Shown: positions 25,243 through 34,652 of the stretch, piece after piece | Numbering within the stretch: the first letter of the stretch is position 1 | Layout of the letters: each line of letters begins with the position of its first letter | Made by a program: the position numbers and the translations under genes | NCBI RefSeq assembly: GCF_963678635.1 | Contig: NC_087068.1 | Location: 35,411,436-35,475,435 of the forward strand | DNA length: 64,000 bases | Source of the DNA: Symsagittifera roscoffensis | Lineage: Eukaryota > Xenacoelomorpha > Acoela > Convolutidae | Direction of reading: 5' to 3' | Notes under the pieces: model-generated | What the model saw: the letters and a program-made list of their open reading frames with translations, nothing else | Databases searched by the model: none | Told to the model about the DNA's origin: nothing

Positions 25243-25713
25243 CTTGAGAAAATTCAATGCAGATTTAACAGAAACAGATAAACCTAGCTTCACATACAAA
25301 TCTTTAAAAATAGAAAAAAAATCAGAAGAAAAAAGATGCATCTCACTCCTTGTCTAGTAAGGTAGGCAACACAATTGTTAATTTGAAGGAATTTTTTATT
25401 TAACAAAAGATTCACACGTTTTCGCAACTATGTGCATTGCCAGGATTTTTTCAATAAAGTAATCTAAGTGACGATACAGGTGGCCAGTCAATAAGCAGAA
25501 TGGTCTAAGAGCAGAATGGCTCCAAAAGCAGAAAAATATCAAATTTTATAAGCTTATGAAAAACTAAGTATAAAAATTGTCAATGTTACCAATGAAGAAA
25601 TAGTTTATGCTTAATAATTTAACCGACTTTTTTTTTGAAAATAGTCTTAAAAAAATTGATAAAAAAATTCAGTTCATGCATATTTTATTCATTTTCTTGG
25701 TACTACCGACAAT

Positions 25714-25714
<1 letters not shown>

Positions 25715-25760
<46 letters not shown>
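25715..25760. repeat. (AG)23 microsatellite at the LINE 3' end, copy A
   Basis: 46 bases of perfect AG. Its position at the apparent LINE 3' end (TC on the element strand) suggests a simple-repeat LINE tail. Confidence 0.9.
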
Positions 25761-25766
<6 letters not shown>

Positions 25767-25989
25767 TTGAATTACCCGTCAGGGAATTACAATTAATATT
25801 AAAACTGCACGGAAAAAATAAAAGATCTGCAATGTGAACAAGGACATTTTAAGAAATATGTACAAGAATAATTACAACTAAAAACAGTAGATACACGGCG
25901 TAATAAAAATTTCTTGAGTTCACGTTTAGGTGAGGAAATAATGCCCAAAAAGTTTATATCTGAGTTACATAAAATAAAGTTTGCATTGT

Positions 25990-26343
25990 TTACAGTTCTA
26001 TAAAAACAAGAAGTGCGAGAGTAAAATTTTTAAAAGGATGTAATTGAAAAACCATTCTACTAACTGAGCGCAAACCCGGACGCGTACTAGCCACCGTAAC
26101 ATAATCGGAAATATCAAATTCATAAAACCCCTGGAGCAGTTTGCTAAATAGAATAAGATCAGATAAAAAAAGCTCGTAACAAATAGATAAGGAACCCACG
26201 CTAATAAGACTATCGCAATAATCCCAGCGACCAAACACCCATTTAAAAGCTCTTTTCTGTAAGGCTTCCATCTTGTGTAAATCAGAAATAGCAGGATACC
26301 AAATTGACGAGTTGTATAATAGGATACTCTTTACACAGGCCAC
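25990..26343 (-). pseudogene. LINE C-terminal region, copy A
   Basis: Encodes VKSILLYNSSIWYPAI and a W-rich segment with KRAFKWVFG, the typical region after the RT thumb in LINE polyproteins. It is out of frame with the RT segment at 26531, so the polyprotein is broken. Confidence 0.75.
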
Positions 26344-26530
26344 GTAGATGTTGAACTTAGTTTTAACAGGGGCACTAAAAGGTACATTACGCTTGAAAAA
26401 AATAGGCTGCAGTTACAATTAGCAAGTTTGTTGTTAAGATGAGTAGACCAAGAAAGATTCTTTGAAAAATAAACACCCAAATCTTTGATAGTTGAAACTT
26501 TATCAATTGACAGTACGTCTAGATATAAAT

Positions 26531-27226
26531 TTACATTATTTTCAAAATACTGAAATGCTTTGTTTTACTGGGGTGCAAATGTGGATAATTATCATTCATC
26601 CAATTAAAAAAATTATTTACATCGAATTGAAGAAGATCTGCATATTTACATAATAGTTTACAGTCATCTGCAAACAGAAAACAACTAGAGTGAGCTATAC
26701 AATTGGGTAAATCATTAATATAAATCAAGAAAAGTAAGGGCCCTAAGACACTACCTTGGGGAACCCCACTAATAATAGGCGCAGAGGCAGACAAGCTCCT
26801 GTTAATCTTAACCTGTTGAGTGCCACAGTCAAGATACGAACTAATAATAGCTAAAAAGTTATCATCAAAACCAATACGTTGTAATTTAGATAATAATGTT
26901 TTGTGACAAACTGTATCGAAAGCTTTTTGTACGTCGAAATAAATAGCATGCATATCGTCATTGGCATCAAAACCTCTGTATAATTGATCAACATATTGCA
27001 AAAGTTGAATAGTGGTACCTTTACCAGATTTAAACCCAAATTGTTTACCTGACAGAAAAGGGCGAACACGTTCAAAAATGTGATTAAATAAAATTCGTTC
27101 AAAGATAATTGAAATGCGCGGGAGCATACTAAAACCCCGATAATTTTCGACGTTCTTTTCACATCCACTTTTAAATAACGGAATGATAAAAGCACACTTC
27201 CACAGTTGTGGCCACACACAATGCAT
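26531..27226 (-). pseudogene. LINE reverse transcriptase, copy A
   Basis: The 231-residue open segment contains IPLFKSG, YRGFSMLP, the catalytic-block motifs FDVQKAFDTV (motif A), SGVPQGSVLGPLLFLIYIND (motif B) and FADDCKLL (motif C). The core residues look intact, but the flanking endonuclease and C-terminal parts are in other frames and part of the N-terminus is duplicated away. Inferred inactive. Confidence 0.85.
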
Positions 27227-27641
27227 AAAAATAAAGCTAAAAAGGTAATAAACAGGATAGGCAAGAAAACTGGAACAATTTTAAAAAATAAATCGAGGAA
27301 TATAATCGGCGGCAATACTAGCAGAGTCCTTCATATCATGTTAATGCTTTTCCACGTCGTCGACAGTAAAATTAACATCTTCAAGTAAAATATTAGGTGT
27401 GACAGACTGATCAAAATTCACAGAATCACTACCGTACTTGTACACGCTGCCCAAAAAATCGTTGAAAAGATTGGCCTTGTCATAATCGGTTGTTGCAGAA
27501 GCATTGTCATGGTAAACATTGCCAGGAATAGTAGACGAACCAGACATTGATTTTACAAATTTGAAACAGTCATTAGTATTGAAATTGCTAAAATTTGAAA
27601 ATAAAAAAAAAACATTTATCTAATTCGATTGAGTCTTGTAA

Positions 27642-28088
27642 TTAAAGTTGGAGGGCTAACAGTTTACTAGAAGTACCATGTCGTCGTTTTTCAGTATTTA
27701 CCTTGTTTGAAATATGTACAGTGTGAGAGCTGAAATAAAAAGGCATGTCAATTCTTTTATCACGCTTTTGTTTAATGGACACATGCAAAGCAGAATGTAT
27801 TACAATGTACCATTCTTCATAGAACCCTTGTGCAGAATACCTAAAAACATTTTCATACAAATTATCGAAATTTACCATAAAAGTAGAAAAATGATATGCG
27901 TTGAAAGAACACCGAGAATACACTGGAATATCCTTTTTGCTAGTGTCAGCAGGAATTGTGAGACTGGCACTGACAGGGCAATGGTCAGAAATCAGAATAT
28001 TGTTATTTACCTGAACAGAAAAAAAATCAGGGTTATTAGTGAGAAAAAGATCAAGAATGTTGCCATTAACATGAGTACTGAAATCCAC
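27642..28088 (-). pseudogene. LINE AP endonuclease C-terminal part, copy A
   Basis: Contains NILDLFLTNNPD and ISDHCPVSASL, the SDH motif that closes the AP endonuclease fold. The N-terminal half is missing because the tandem-duplication junction at 28145/28146 cuts it. Confidence 0.75.
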
Positions 28089-28145
28089 TAGTTGAAAGCA
28101 ATTATTATCGTCAACAATATCAAGAAATTGACGAGAATAATCAGA

Positions 28146-28428
28146 AGTCGATCGCGTTTGGACGAGCTATTTCCCATCTTGAGAAAATTCAATGCAGATT
28201 TAACAGAAACAGATAAACCTAGCTTCACATACAAATCTTTAAAAATAGAAAAAAATCAGAAGAAGTAAGATGCATCTCACTCCTTGTCCAGTAAGGTAGG
28301 CAACACAATTGTTAATTTGAAGGAATTTTCATTTAAAAAAAGATTCAAACGTTTTCGCAACTATGTGCATTGCCAGGATTTTTACAATAAAGTAATATAA
28401 GTGACGATACAGGTGGCCAGTCAATAAG
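28146..28428 (-). pseudogene. Duplicated AMPK beta 5' UTR and first codons
   Basis: Copy of the AMPK start region, with ATG at 28177-28175 and ten native codons (MGNSSSKRDR), followed directly by antisense-of-plus LINE sequence instead of the rest of exon 1. The short chimeric frame continues with a hydrophobic stretch for about 18 residues, then stops. No evidence that it is expressed. Confidence 0.85.
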
Positions 28429-28650
28429 CAGAATGGTCTAAGAGCAGAATGGCTCCAAAAGCAGAAAAATATCAAATTTTATAAGCTTATGAAAAACTAA
28501 GTATATAAATTGTCAATGTTACCAATGAAGAAATAGTTTATGCTTAATAATTTAACCGAATTTTTTTTTTTGAAAATACAGTCTTAAAAAAATTGATAAA
28601 AAAATTCAGTTCATGCATATTTTATTCATTTTCTTGGTATTACCGATGAT

Positions 28651-28651
<1 letters not shown>

Positions 28652-28683
<32 letters not shown>
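28652..28683. repeat. (AG)16 microsatellite at the LINE 3' end, copy B
   Basis: Same location as the (AG)23 array of copy A but 14 bases shorter, showing slippage since the duplication. Confidence 0.9.
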
Positions 28684-28689
<6 letters not shown>

Positions 28690-28913
28690 TTGAATTACCC
28701 GTCAGGGAATTACAATTAATATTAAAAGTGCACGGAAAAAAATAAAGTATCTGCAATGTGAACAAGGACATTTTAAGAAATATGTACAAGAATAACTACA
28801 ACTTAAAACAGTAGATACACGGCATAATAAAAATTTCTTGAGTTCACGTTTATGATAGGAAATATTGCCCAAAAAGTTTATATCTGAGTTACATAAAATA
28901 AAATTAGCATTGT

Positions 28914-29453
28914 TTACAGTTCTATAAAAACAAGAAGTGCGAGAGTAAAATTTTTAAAAGGATGTAATTGAAAAACCATTCTACTAACTGAGCGCAAACT
29001 CGGACGCGTAATAGCCACCGTAACATAATCGGAAATATTAAATTCATAAAACCCCTGGAGCAGTTTGCTAAATAGAATAAGATCAGATAAAATAAGCTCG
29101 TAACAAATAGATAAGGAACCCACGCTTATAAGACTATCGCGATAATCCCGGCGACCAAACACCCATTTAAAAGCTCTTTTCTGTAAGGCTTCCATCTTGT
29201 GTAAATCAGAAATAGCAGGATACCAAATTGACGAGTTGTATAATAGGATACTCTTTACACAGGCCACGTAGATGTTGAACTTAGTTTTAACAGGGGCACT
29301 AAAAGGTACATTACGCTTGACAAAAAATAGGCTGCAGTTACAATTAGCAAGTTTGTTGTTAATATGATTAGACCAAGAAAGATTCTTTGAAAAATAAACA
29401 CCCAAATCGTTGGTAGTTGAAACTTTATCAATTGACAGTACGTCTAGATACAA
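28914..29453 (-). pseudogene. LINE C-terminal region, copy B
   Basis: A 179-residue open segment starting just after the RT, with DLGVYFSKNLSWSNHI (typical post-RT thumb motif) and YNSSIWYPAI. It is longer than in copy A, which has a frameshift here. Confidence 0.75.
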
Positions 29454-29455
29454 AT

Positions 29456-30151
29456 TTACATTTTTTTCAAAATACTGAAATGCTTTGTTTTACTGGGGTG
29501 CAAATGTGGATAATTATCATTCATCCAATTAAAACTATTATTTACATCGAATTGAAGAAGATCTGCATATTTACATAATAGTTTACAGTCATCTGCAAAC
29601 AGAAAACAACTAGAGTGAGCTATACAATTGGGTAAATCCTTCATATAAATCAAGAAAAGTGAGGGCCCTAAGACCTTACCTTGGGGAACCCCACTAATAA
29701 TAGGCGCACAGGCAAACAAGCTCCTGTTAATCTTAACCTGTTGAGTGCCACAGTCAAGATACGAACTAATAATAGCTAAAAAGTTATCATCAAAACCAAT
29801 ACGTTGTAAATTAGATAATAATGTTTTGTGACAAACTGTATCGAAAGCTTTTTGTACGTCGAAATAAATAGCATGCATATCGTCATTGGCATCAAAACCT
29901 CTGTATAATTGATCAACATATTGCAAAAGTTGAATAGTGGTACCTCTACCAGATCTAAACCCAAATCGTTTACCTGACAGAAAAGGGCGAACACGTTCAA
30001 AAATGTGATTAAAAAAAATTCGTTCAAGGATAATTGAAATGCGCAGGAGCATACTAATAAACCGATAATTTTCGACGTTCTTTTCACATCCACTTTTAAA
30101 TAACGGAATAATAAAAGCACACTTCCACAGTTGTGGCCACACACAATGCAT
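29456..30151 (-). pseudogene. LINE reverse transcriptase, copy B
   Basis: Same 231-residue RT core as copy A (FDVQKAFDTV, SGVPQGKVLGPSLF, FADDCKLL). Substitutions such as the change to GKVLGPSLF in motif B suggest decay. Confidence 0.85.
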
Positions 30152-30559
30152 AAAAATAAAGCTAAAAAGGTAATAAACAGGATAGGCAAGAAAACTGGAA
30201 CAATTTTAAAGAATAAATGGAGGAATATAATCGGCGGCAATACTAGCAGAGTCCTTCATATCATGTTAATGCTTTTCCACGTCGTCGACAGTAAAATTAA
30301 CATCTTCAAGTAAAATATTAGGTGTGACAGACTGATCAAAATTCACAGAATCACTACCGTACTTGTACACGCTGCCCAAAAAATCGTTGAAAAGATTGGC
30401 CTTGTCATAATCGGTTGTTGCAGAAGCATTGTCATGGTAAACATTGCCAGGAATAGTAGACGAACCAGACATTGATTTTACAAGTTTGAAACAGTCATTA
30501 GTATTGAAAGTGCTAAAATTTGAAGAAAAAAAAACACATTTATCTAGTTCGATTGAGTC

Positions 30560-31570
30560 TTGTAATTAAATTTGGAGGGCTAAAAGCTTACTAGAAGTAC
30601 CATGTCGTCGTTTTTCAGTATTTACCTTTTTTGAAATATGTACAGTGTGAGAGCTGAAATAAAAAGGCATGTCAATTCTTTTATCACGCTTTTGTTTAAT
30701 GGACACATGCAAAGCAGAATGTATTACAATGTACCATTCTTCATAGAACCCTTGTGCAGAATACCTAAAAACATTTTCATACAAATTATCGAAATTTACC
30801 ATAAAAGTAGAAAAATGATATGCGTTGAAAGAACACCGAGAATACACTGGAATATCCTTTTTGCTAGTGTCAGCAGGAATTGTGAGACTGCCACTGACAA
30901 TGCAATGGTCAGAAATCAGAATACTGTTATTTACCTGAACAGAAAAAAAAATCAGGGTTATTAGTGAGAAAAAGATCAAGAATGTTGCCATTAACATGAG
31001 TACTGAAATCCACTAGTTGAAAGCAATTATTATCGTCAACAATATCAAGAAATTGATGAGAATAATCAGAAGTAGCACTGTGAGTGGCCCAACAAATGTC
31101 TGGCATGTTGAGGTCGCCACAGACCACAACAAACCCACACGGATAACAAGAAAGGAATTTATTGTAGTAGTTTTTAATACATTCTCGCAGTAAAAAAGTT
31201 TCTAGTCTGTAACTAGAATCAGTAGGAGGGTTATAAACATTCAGAATAAGCAACGAAACAGTGGTACTGCACACAGTACACGCACAAGCAAAATCGTAGC
31301 CATCCAAAGTTGAATCAATAAATAATAAATTACTGCTGTTACGCTGAAAAATATCTACACCGCCATGAGAGCCATTTACTCTATCATATCTAGAGACCAG
31401 CTTGTAATCCCAATTTGGAAGAATTTTTTCATCTAAAATATCCTTGTGAAGCCACGTTTCTGTTAGTCACAAAACTTCAGGTAAGTTAACACAAAGAAAC
31501 TCGATACAAGAAAATATTTTATCCATACTAATAAGACTGCGAACATTCCAACAACAGATGTCAGTAGTAG
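30560..31570 (-). pseudogene. LINE AP endonuclease, copy B
   Basis: Spread over two frames. The N-terminal part has WNVRSL, then an in-frame TGA near 31465 just before LTETWLH, then SRYDRVNGSHGGVDIF. The middle has VVVCGDLNMPDICW (the GD(L/F)N motif) and the end NILDLFLTN and ISDHC. These are the conserved blocks of LINE apurinic endonucleases. The stop and a frameshift near 30950 make it a pseudogene. Confidence 0.8.
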
Positions 31571-31574
31571 CTAG

Positions 31575-32006
31575 TCAGCTAACTTGAACCAAATTTCCAT
31601 TTTCATAAACTTTCAAATTACGTATTTTTAACGCGGACTTGTCAATTCCAGATTGTATTAACTCATATCGTCGTTTCAAAAGTTTCTTCTCTAGCTCAAT
31701 CTCATCTGGAGATAATGATTTATATATGAATACATTTCCTCCATAATCGCGGAGTTTGTAACCTTTTGCAAAGCAAATGCTGGCTAAATAAGGATTACGA
31801 AATCGTTCAATAACCATCCGCGGCCGATTCCGCGTTGTTCCGACTTTACCAAGACGGAACACATTTTCAATATTCACATCGGAATACTCACCAAGGTGCT
31901 GAAGAATGTTTCTAACCTCGTTTTGGTCATGCTCAAGTCTATGAACACCTTGACTAGCTTCTGGGATACCAGAAAGTCGAATTTTCATCCGCCGGCGCGT
32001 ATTCAC
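31575..32006 (-). pseudogene. LINE ORF1 remnant
   Basis: 143 residues resembling the RRM-to-C-terminal part of LINE ORF1 proteins: NVFRLGKVG, RPRMVIERF, FIYKSLSPDEIELEKKLLKR, LKIRNLKVYENGNLV. These proteins bind the element RNA. The usual N-terminal coiled coil is missing, so the copy is 5'-truncated. The stop lies just before the endonuclease frame begins. Confidence 0.65.
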
Positions 32007-32142
32007 AGTTATATCACTGTTTTATAATGATTATAATAATTGTTTCATCAATTAGCCAGTATTTTTCAATAAAAATTGATGTTTTTCTGTTTTTCTGCTC
32101 TTGGACCCATTCTGCTATTAGATCATTCTGCTTTTTGCTCTT

Positions 32143-32732
32143 GCTCCGACGATAAAACATCAAATTACATATTTTATTTACAACAGTTTACATAAGTTTT
32201 GTTTCTAAACCATCATGATAAAAAAAATTAGTCAATCACAGCTGACCTCTAAATAGGAAATTCGACCAGAATGGCGTCCAAAATGCATGGCAAAATCAAA
32301 ATCTTTTCTGGAGCAGTTTAGGGAGAGAATTGGCTGTTTCATAGAATAAACGGTCTTATTTGATAAACTGAACGACTTGGGAGAGGTCGGTTTTGACTAA
32401 CGTGTGAATCTTTTAAAATTAGCCTAATTGTTGTGATAAACTTATTAAATAGTTTCAGAGTTTGTTCTGTAACAACCAAACGATTACACATACTCGTGGA
32501 ATATCTAACCGGATTCCGGACACAGATGTGTGAGTGATCTGGTCATCATACCTTTATCAACAACAAGGCTGATAGTCCCTACCCGACTGGACGAAGGCCA
32601 CCACTCGCTCCACACGACAAACAAAAGTGGGGGTGAAAGCGAGCATCCCCTACGCACGCTCGAGAACCGACCCCGAGATGGCAATGTGGGAAAATTAATT
32701 GTCAGTATGTAGGAGTCGTCAAAAGTTAAGGC
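32143..32732. other. Flank of the inverted-repeat element and probable 5' part of the split LINE
   Basis: No intact gene. From about 32520 the GC content rises and fragments of open frame appear on the plus strand, probably the decayed 5' part of the PHD-finger element that follows, but no motif is recognisable. Confidence 0.4.
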
Positions 32733-33020
32733 GTTCTCTGCGACAACTGCGACAGTTGGTACCACCACCGATGTGGCGGAGCAACGGAGTTAAAAGCTAC
32801 CGAAGAAACTCTTTTTATCTGTTACAACTGTCAAGCAGGAGCAAATGAACTCTTTCCAGATCCCAACCTCTCTGGTCTAACGCAACTTATGAGTAATTTA
32901 GATTTGAAGGCGGCACCCTCCACTAGAAAGTTGAATAGCCTTCTAGAAATCACAAAAGTTGGTAAACGCACCTTGAAACGCTTACCCAAGGGATCTAGAT
33001 ACCAACTTGCAGAGCTTCTC
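32733..33020 (+). pseudogene. PHD-type finger, N-terminal part of a split retroelement
   Basis: 96 open codons begin VLCDNCDSWYHHRC and continue LFICYNC, giving the C-x2-C, H-x2-C and C-x2-C pattern of a PHD-like zinc finger, followed by a basic segment (KRTLKRLPKGSRY). A stop lies just upstream. The frame is cut at 33020 by the LTR element and continues in frame after the other LTR at 57448 for about 17 residues before a stop. PHD fingers occur in the ORF1 or N-terminal regions of several non-LTR retrotransposons. Confidence 0.6.
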
Positions 33021-33905
33021 TGTAACATTCGCCCAAATATCACACAGCGACGGAGCGTAGAAAAAGTACCTATCAACGACTGGCAGGCGTCAGTTACCTT
33101 AATTCTACTCGTTTTTCACCGTCTCGACCTTGCCAGTTGATTTTCTGGTCTGTTTAGGGCAAAGTAAAAAGTTACCATTTTTAGGCCATCAGTCAAACGC
33201 TTTTTGATCAGCTTTCGTTTGCATGCGAACACAACCACATAGCTGAGTCTCGGATCCTCAGACTACGTGATTGTCATTAAAAACACTGCTCGAACAACCT
33301 ATTTTTATATGTTTTTGTGTGACAGTTTTATATTAAATCCATTGGAGATGGATTGACCCTTTCCTTTTTCTATCTACTCATGCTCTGAAATATTAAATAA
33401 GAACGGTGTTTAATTGATCTCTAGGACATTACAGCAGCTGTTATAGTTAGTTTTCACAGTCCCTTCACATATAACAGTCTCTGGGGGACCAAGCCTCCGC
33501 TCCCGTGATTTTCTTGAGATAACACTCTTATCTCCTATATTTCGTGTCCCGGGAGGGTTCCGTGGTATTTCTCTTCCCCCCACTGAAGCCTCCGTCTCCA
33601 CAAGTATCTGTCACTAAGGTCCTTAACGTGTGTTATTGCCACGATAAGAGGCTCCGTGTTTTTCTGTCTCTGATACAACCGTTCTTCACAATTTCTATCG
33701 TTGTTCTCATTTTCGTCTTTTTTATTCAAAATGGCCGTCTTTTTTCTATTTCTCAGAAATGTTCTTCTTCCGATCGAAATTTTAAAAATAAAAATTCTAG
33801 AACATTCTGACCCTCCGTCGCAACACTTTTCTGTTCATAAGGCCTTTAGTCACTTTTATTTCTGTCGCGGGAAGGTTATGCTGTGTCATCTGGCAGAATG
33901 GCACA
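33021..33905 (-). repeat. 3' LTR of the giant element
   Basis: Starts TGTAACATTCG and ends CAGAATGGCACA on the plus strand. Compared with the other LTR I see differences near 33200 (two adjacent), 33401, 33455 and 33629. On the element strand it offers AATAAA near 33720 and TATA-like words near 33302 and 33328. Confidence 0.95.
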
Positions 33906-33920
33906 TACTCCCCGGACAAG
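33906..33920 (-). promoter_or_regulatory. Probable polypurine tract next to the 3' LTR
   Basis: On the element strand, TGTCCGGGGAGTA directly abuts the 3' LTR; GGGGAG is the only purine run at the position where plus-strand priming takes place in LTR elements. It is short for a polypurine tract. The same 11-base word recurs five times elsewhere in the element. Confidence 0.5.
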
Positions 33921-34652
33921 TCTCCATCAATGTCCCTATTGATCGCACAACACCGGGTTATCGTCAAGTAGGTATCCAGTTTTCTGTAACCAATCTTACA
34001 AATCGCATAAGAAAATGAAATTTATCTACTCCACTTCAACTCACTACGTGTTCACAAATGGCATCGTACTACATCTCACTGCCTTTCAACATTTTCACAA
34101 AATTTGCACCATGAGGAGTGTCCTAGATAAAATTTCTTTTCTGACTACTTACGTCGTCTTGTTATACAACTTCTTTTCGCCTCTGATTAAAAAGTGGGAC
34201 GTGGCACGGCCACGCACCCGTTAAAATTAACTTAACTTCACTCACCAAGTATAATCAGTCATTTATGCGGTCCTTTCCATATTAAAACTAAGAAACTCTG
34301 TGGCTAGGAAAGTTATTGAGTTACCCACCCTTCTCGAGCGAGTTTACTCAAACTTACCATGTCGGCACACAGTGAATTTGTGTCTTACACAGGTTAAAAA
34401 CTTCAGTCGTGAATAAATAGGTAAATATACTCACCTATGTTCCTTATATACATACATAGATAGTAGTAACTAAAATCAACAATTTCAACAATTTTAACAA
34501 TTGCAACAATTTTCAAAGTTTGGTCTGACCAAACTAAATCAAAACAAAAAGTTTCACAAGTTCAATAATCAAAACTTGGTTGATTTGTTCAAGTTTTTAC
34601 ACACAAAGACAATCAAGTTTTTCTCTCCTTCTCCTCTCTCCTTTGGTCATCT
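33921..34652 (-). other. 3' untranslated part of the giant element
   Basis: Between the stop of the second frame and the purine tract. It has a tandem AACAATTT-type run (about 34480-34520) and no supportable gene. The part at 33908-33950 resembles 44560-44604 inside the pol gene. Confidence 0.7.

Larger units (their letters stand above)
25211..28145. repeat. Tandem segmental duplication, copy A
   Basis: 2935 bases repeated immediately downstream as 28146-about 31070. It starts inside AMPK exon 1 and ends inside the endonuclease of the LINE; the junction has microhomology (AGT). It includes AMPK 5' UTR, the left inverted repeat of the host element, the LINE 3' end and RT. The two copies differ by scattered substitutions, small indels and the length of the AG array. 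Confidence 0.92.
25715..28145 (-). mobile_element. LINE copy A (5'-truncated by the duplication junction)
   Basis: Minus-strand non-LTR retrotransposon with, in transcript order, part of an AP endonuclease domain (27642-28088), RT (26531-27226) and a C-terminal region (25990-26343), ending in a TC/AG array. Several frameshifts break the reading frame. The AP endonuclease plus RT layout suits a Jockey/CR1-like group; the clade is not resolved by eye. Confidence 0.85.
28146..31070. repeat. Tandem segmental duplication, copy B
   Basis: Second copy of 25211-28145. At its left edge the sequence switches from LINE endonuclease to AMPK exon 1 (GTCGATCGCG). At its right edge the LINE continues without interruption, showing that copy B keeps the original junction to the LINE 5' part. 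Confidence 0.92.
28652..32030 (-). mobile_element. LINE copy B (longest copy)
   Basis: Minus-strand non-LTR retrotransposon running from an ORF1 remnant (32006) through AP endonuclease and RT to an (AG)16 tail at 28652-28683. It has an in-frame stop near the endonuclease N-terminus and frameshifts further on, so it is defective. Only the part left of about 31070 is duplicated as copy A. Confidence 0.85.
25492..32142. mobile_element. Inverted-repeat element carrying a nested LINE
   Basis: The left end at about 25492-25545 and the right end at about 32075-32142 are inverted copies built of the words CATTCTGCT / AGCAGAATG, which repeat two to three times per end; the similarity continues inwards (CAGAAAAA, ATCAA, TTTTAT). 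The LINE lies between them, so it appears to have inserted in a non-autonomous DNA element. The left end is present twice (also about 28429-28480) because of the later tandem duplication. Confidence 0.5.
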
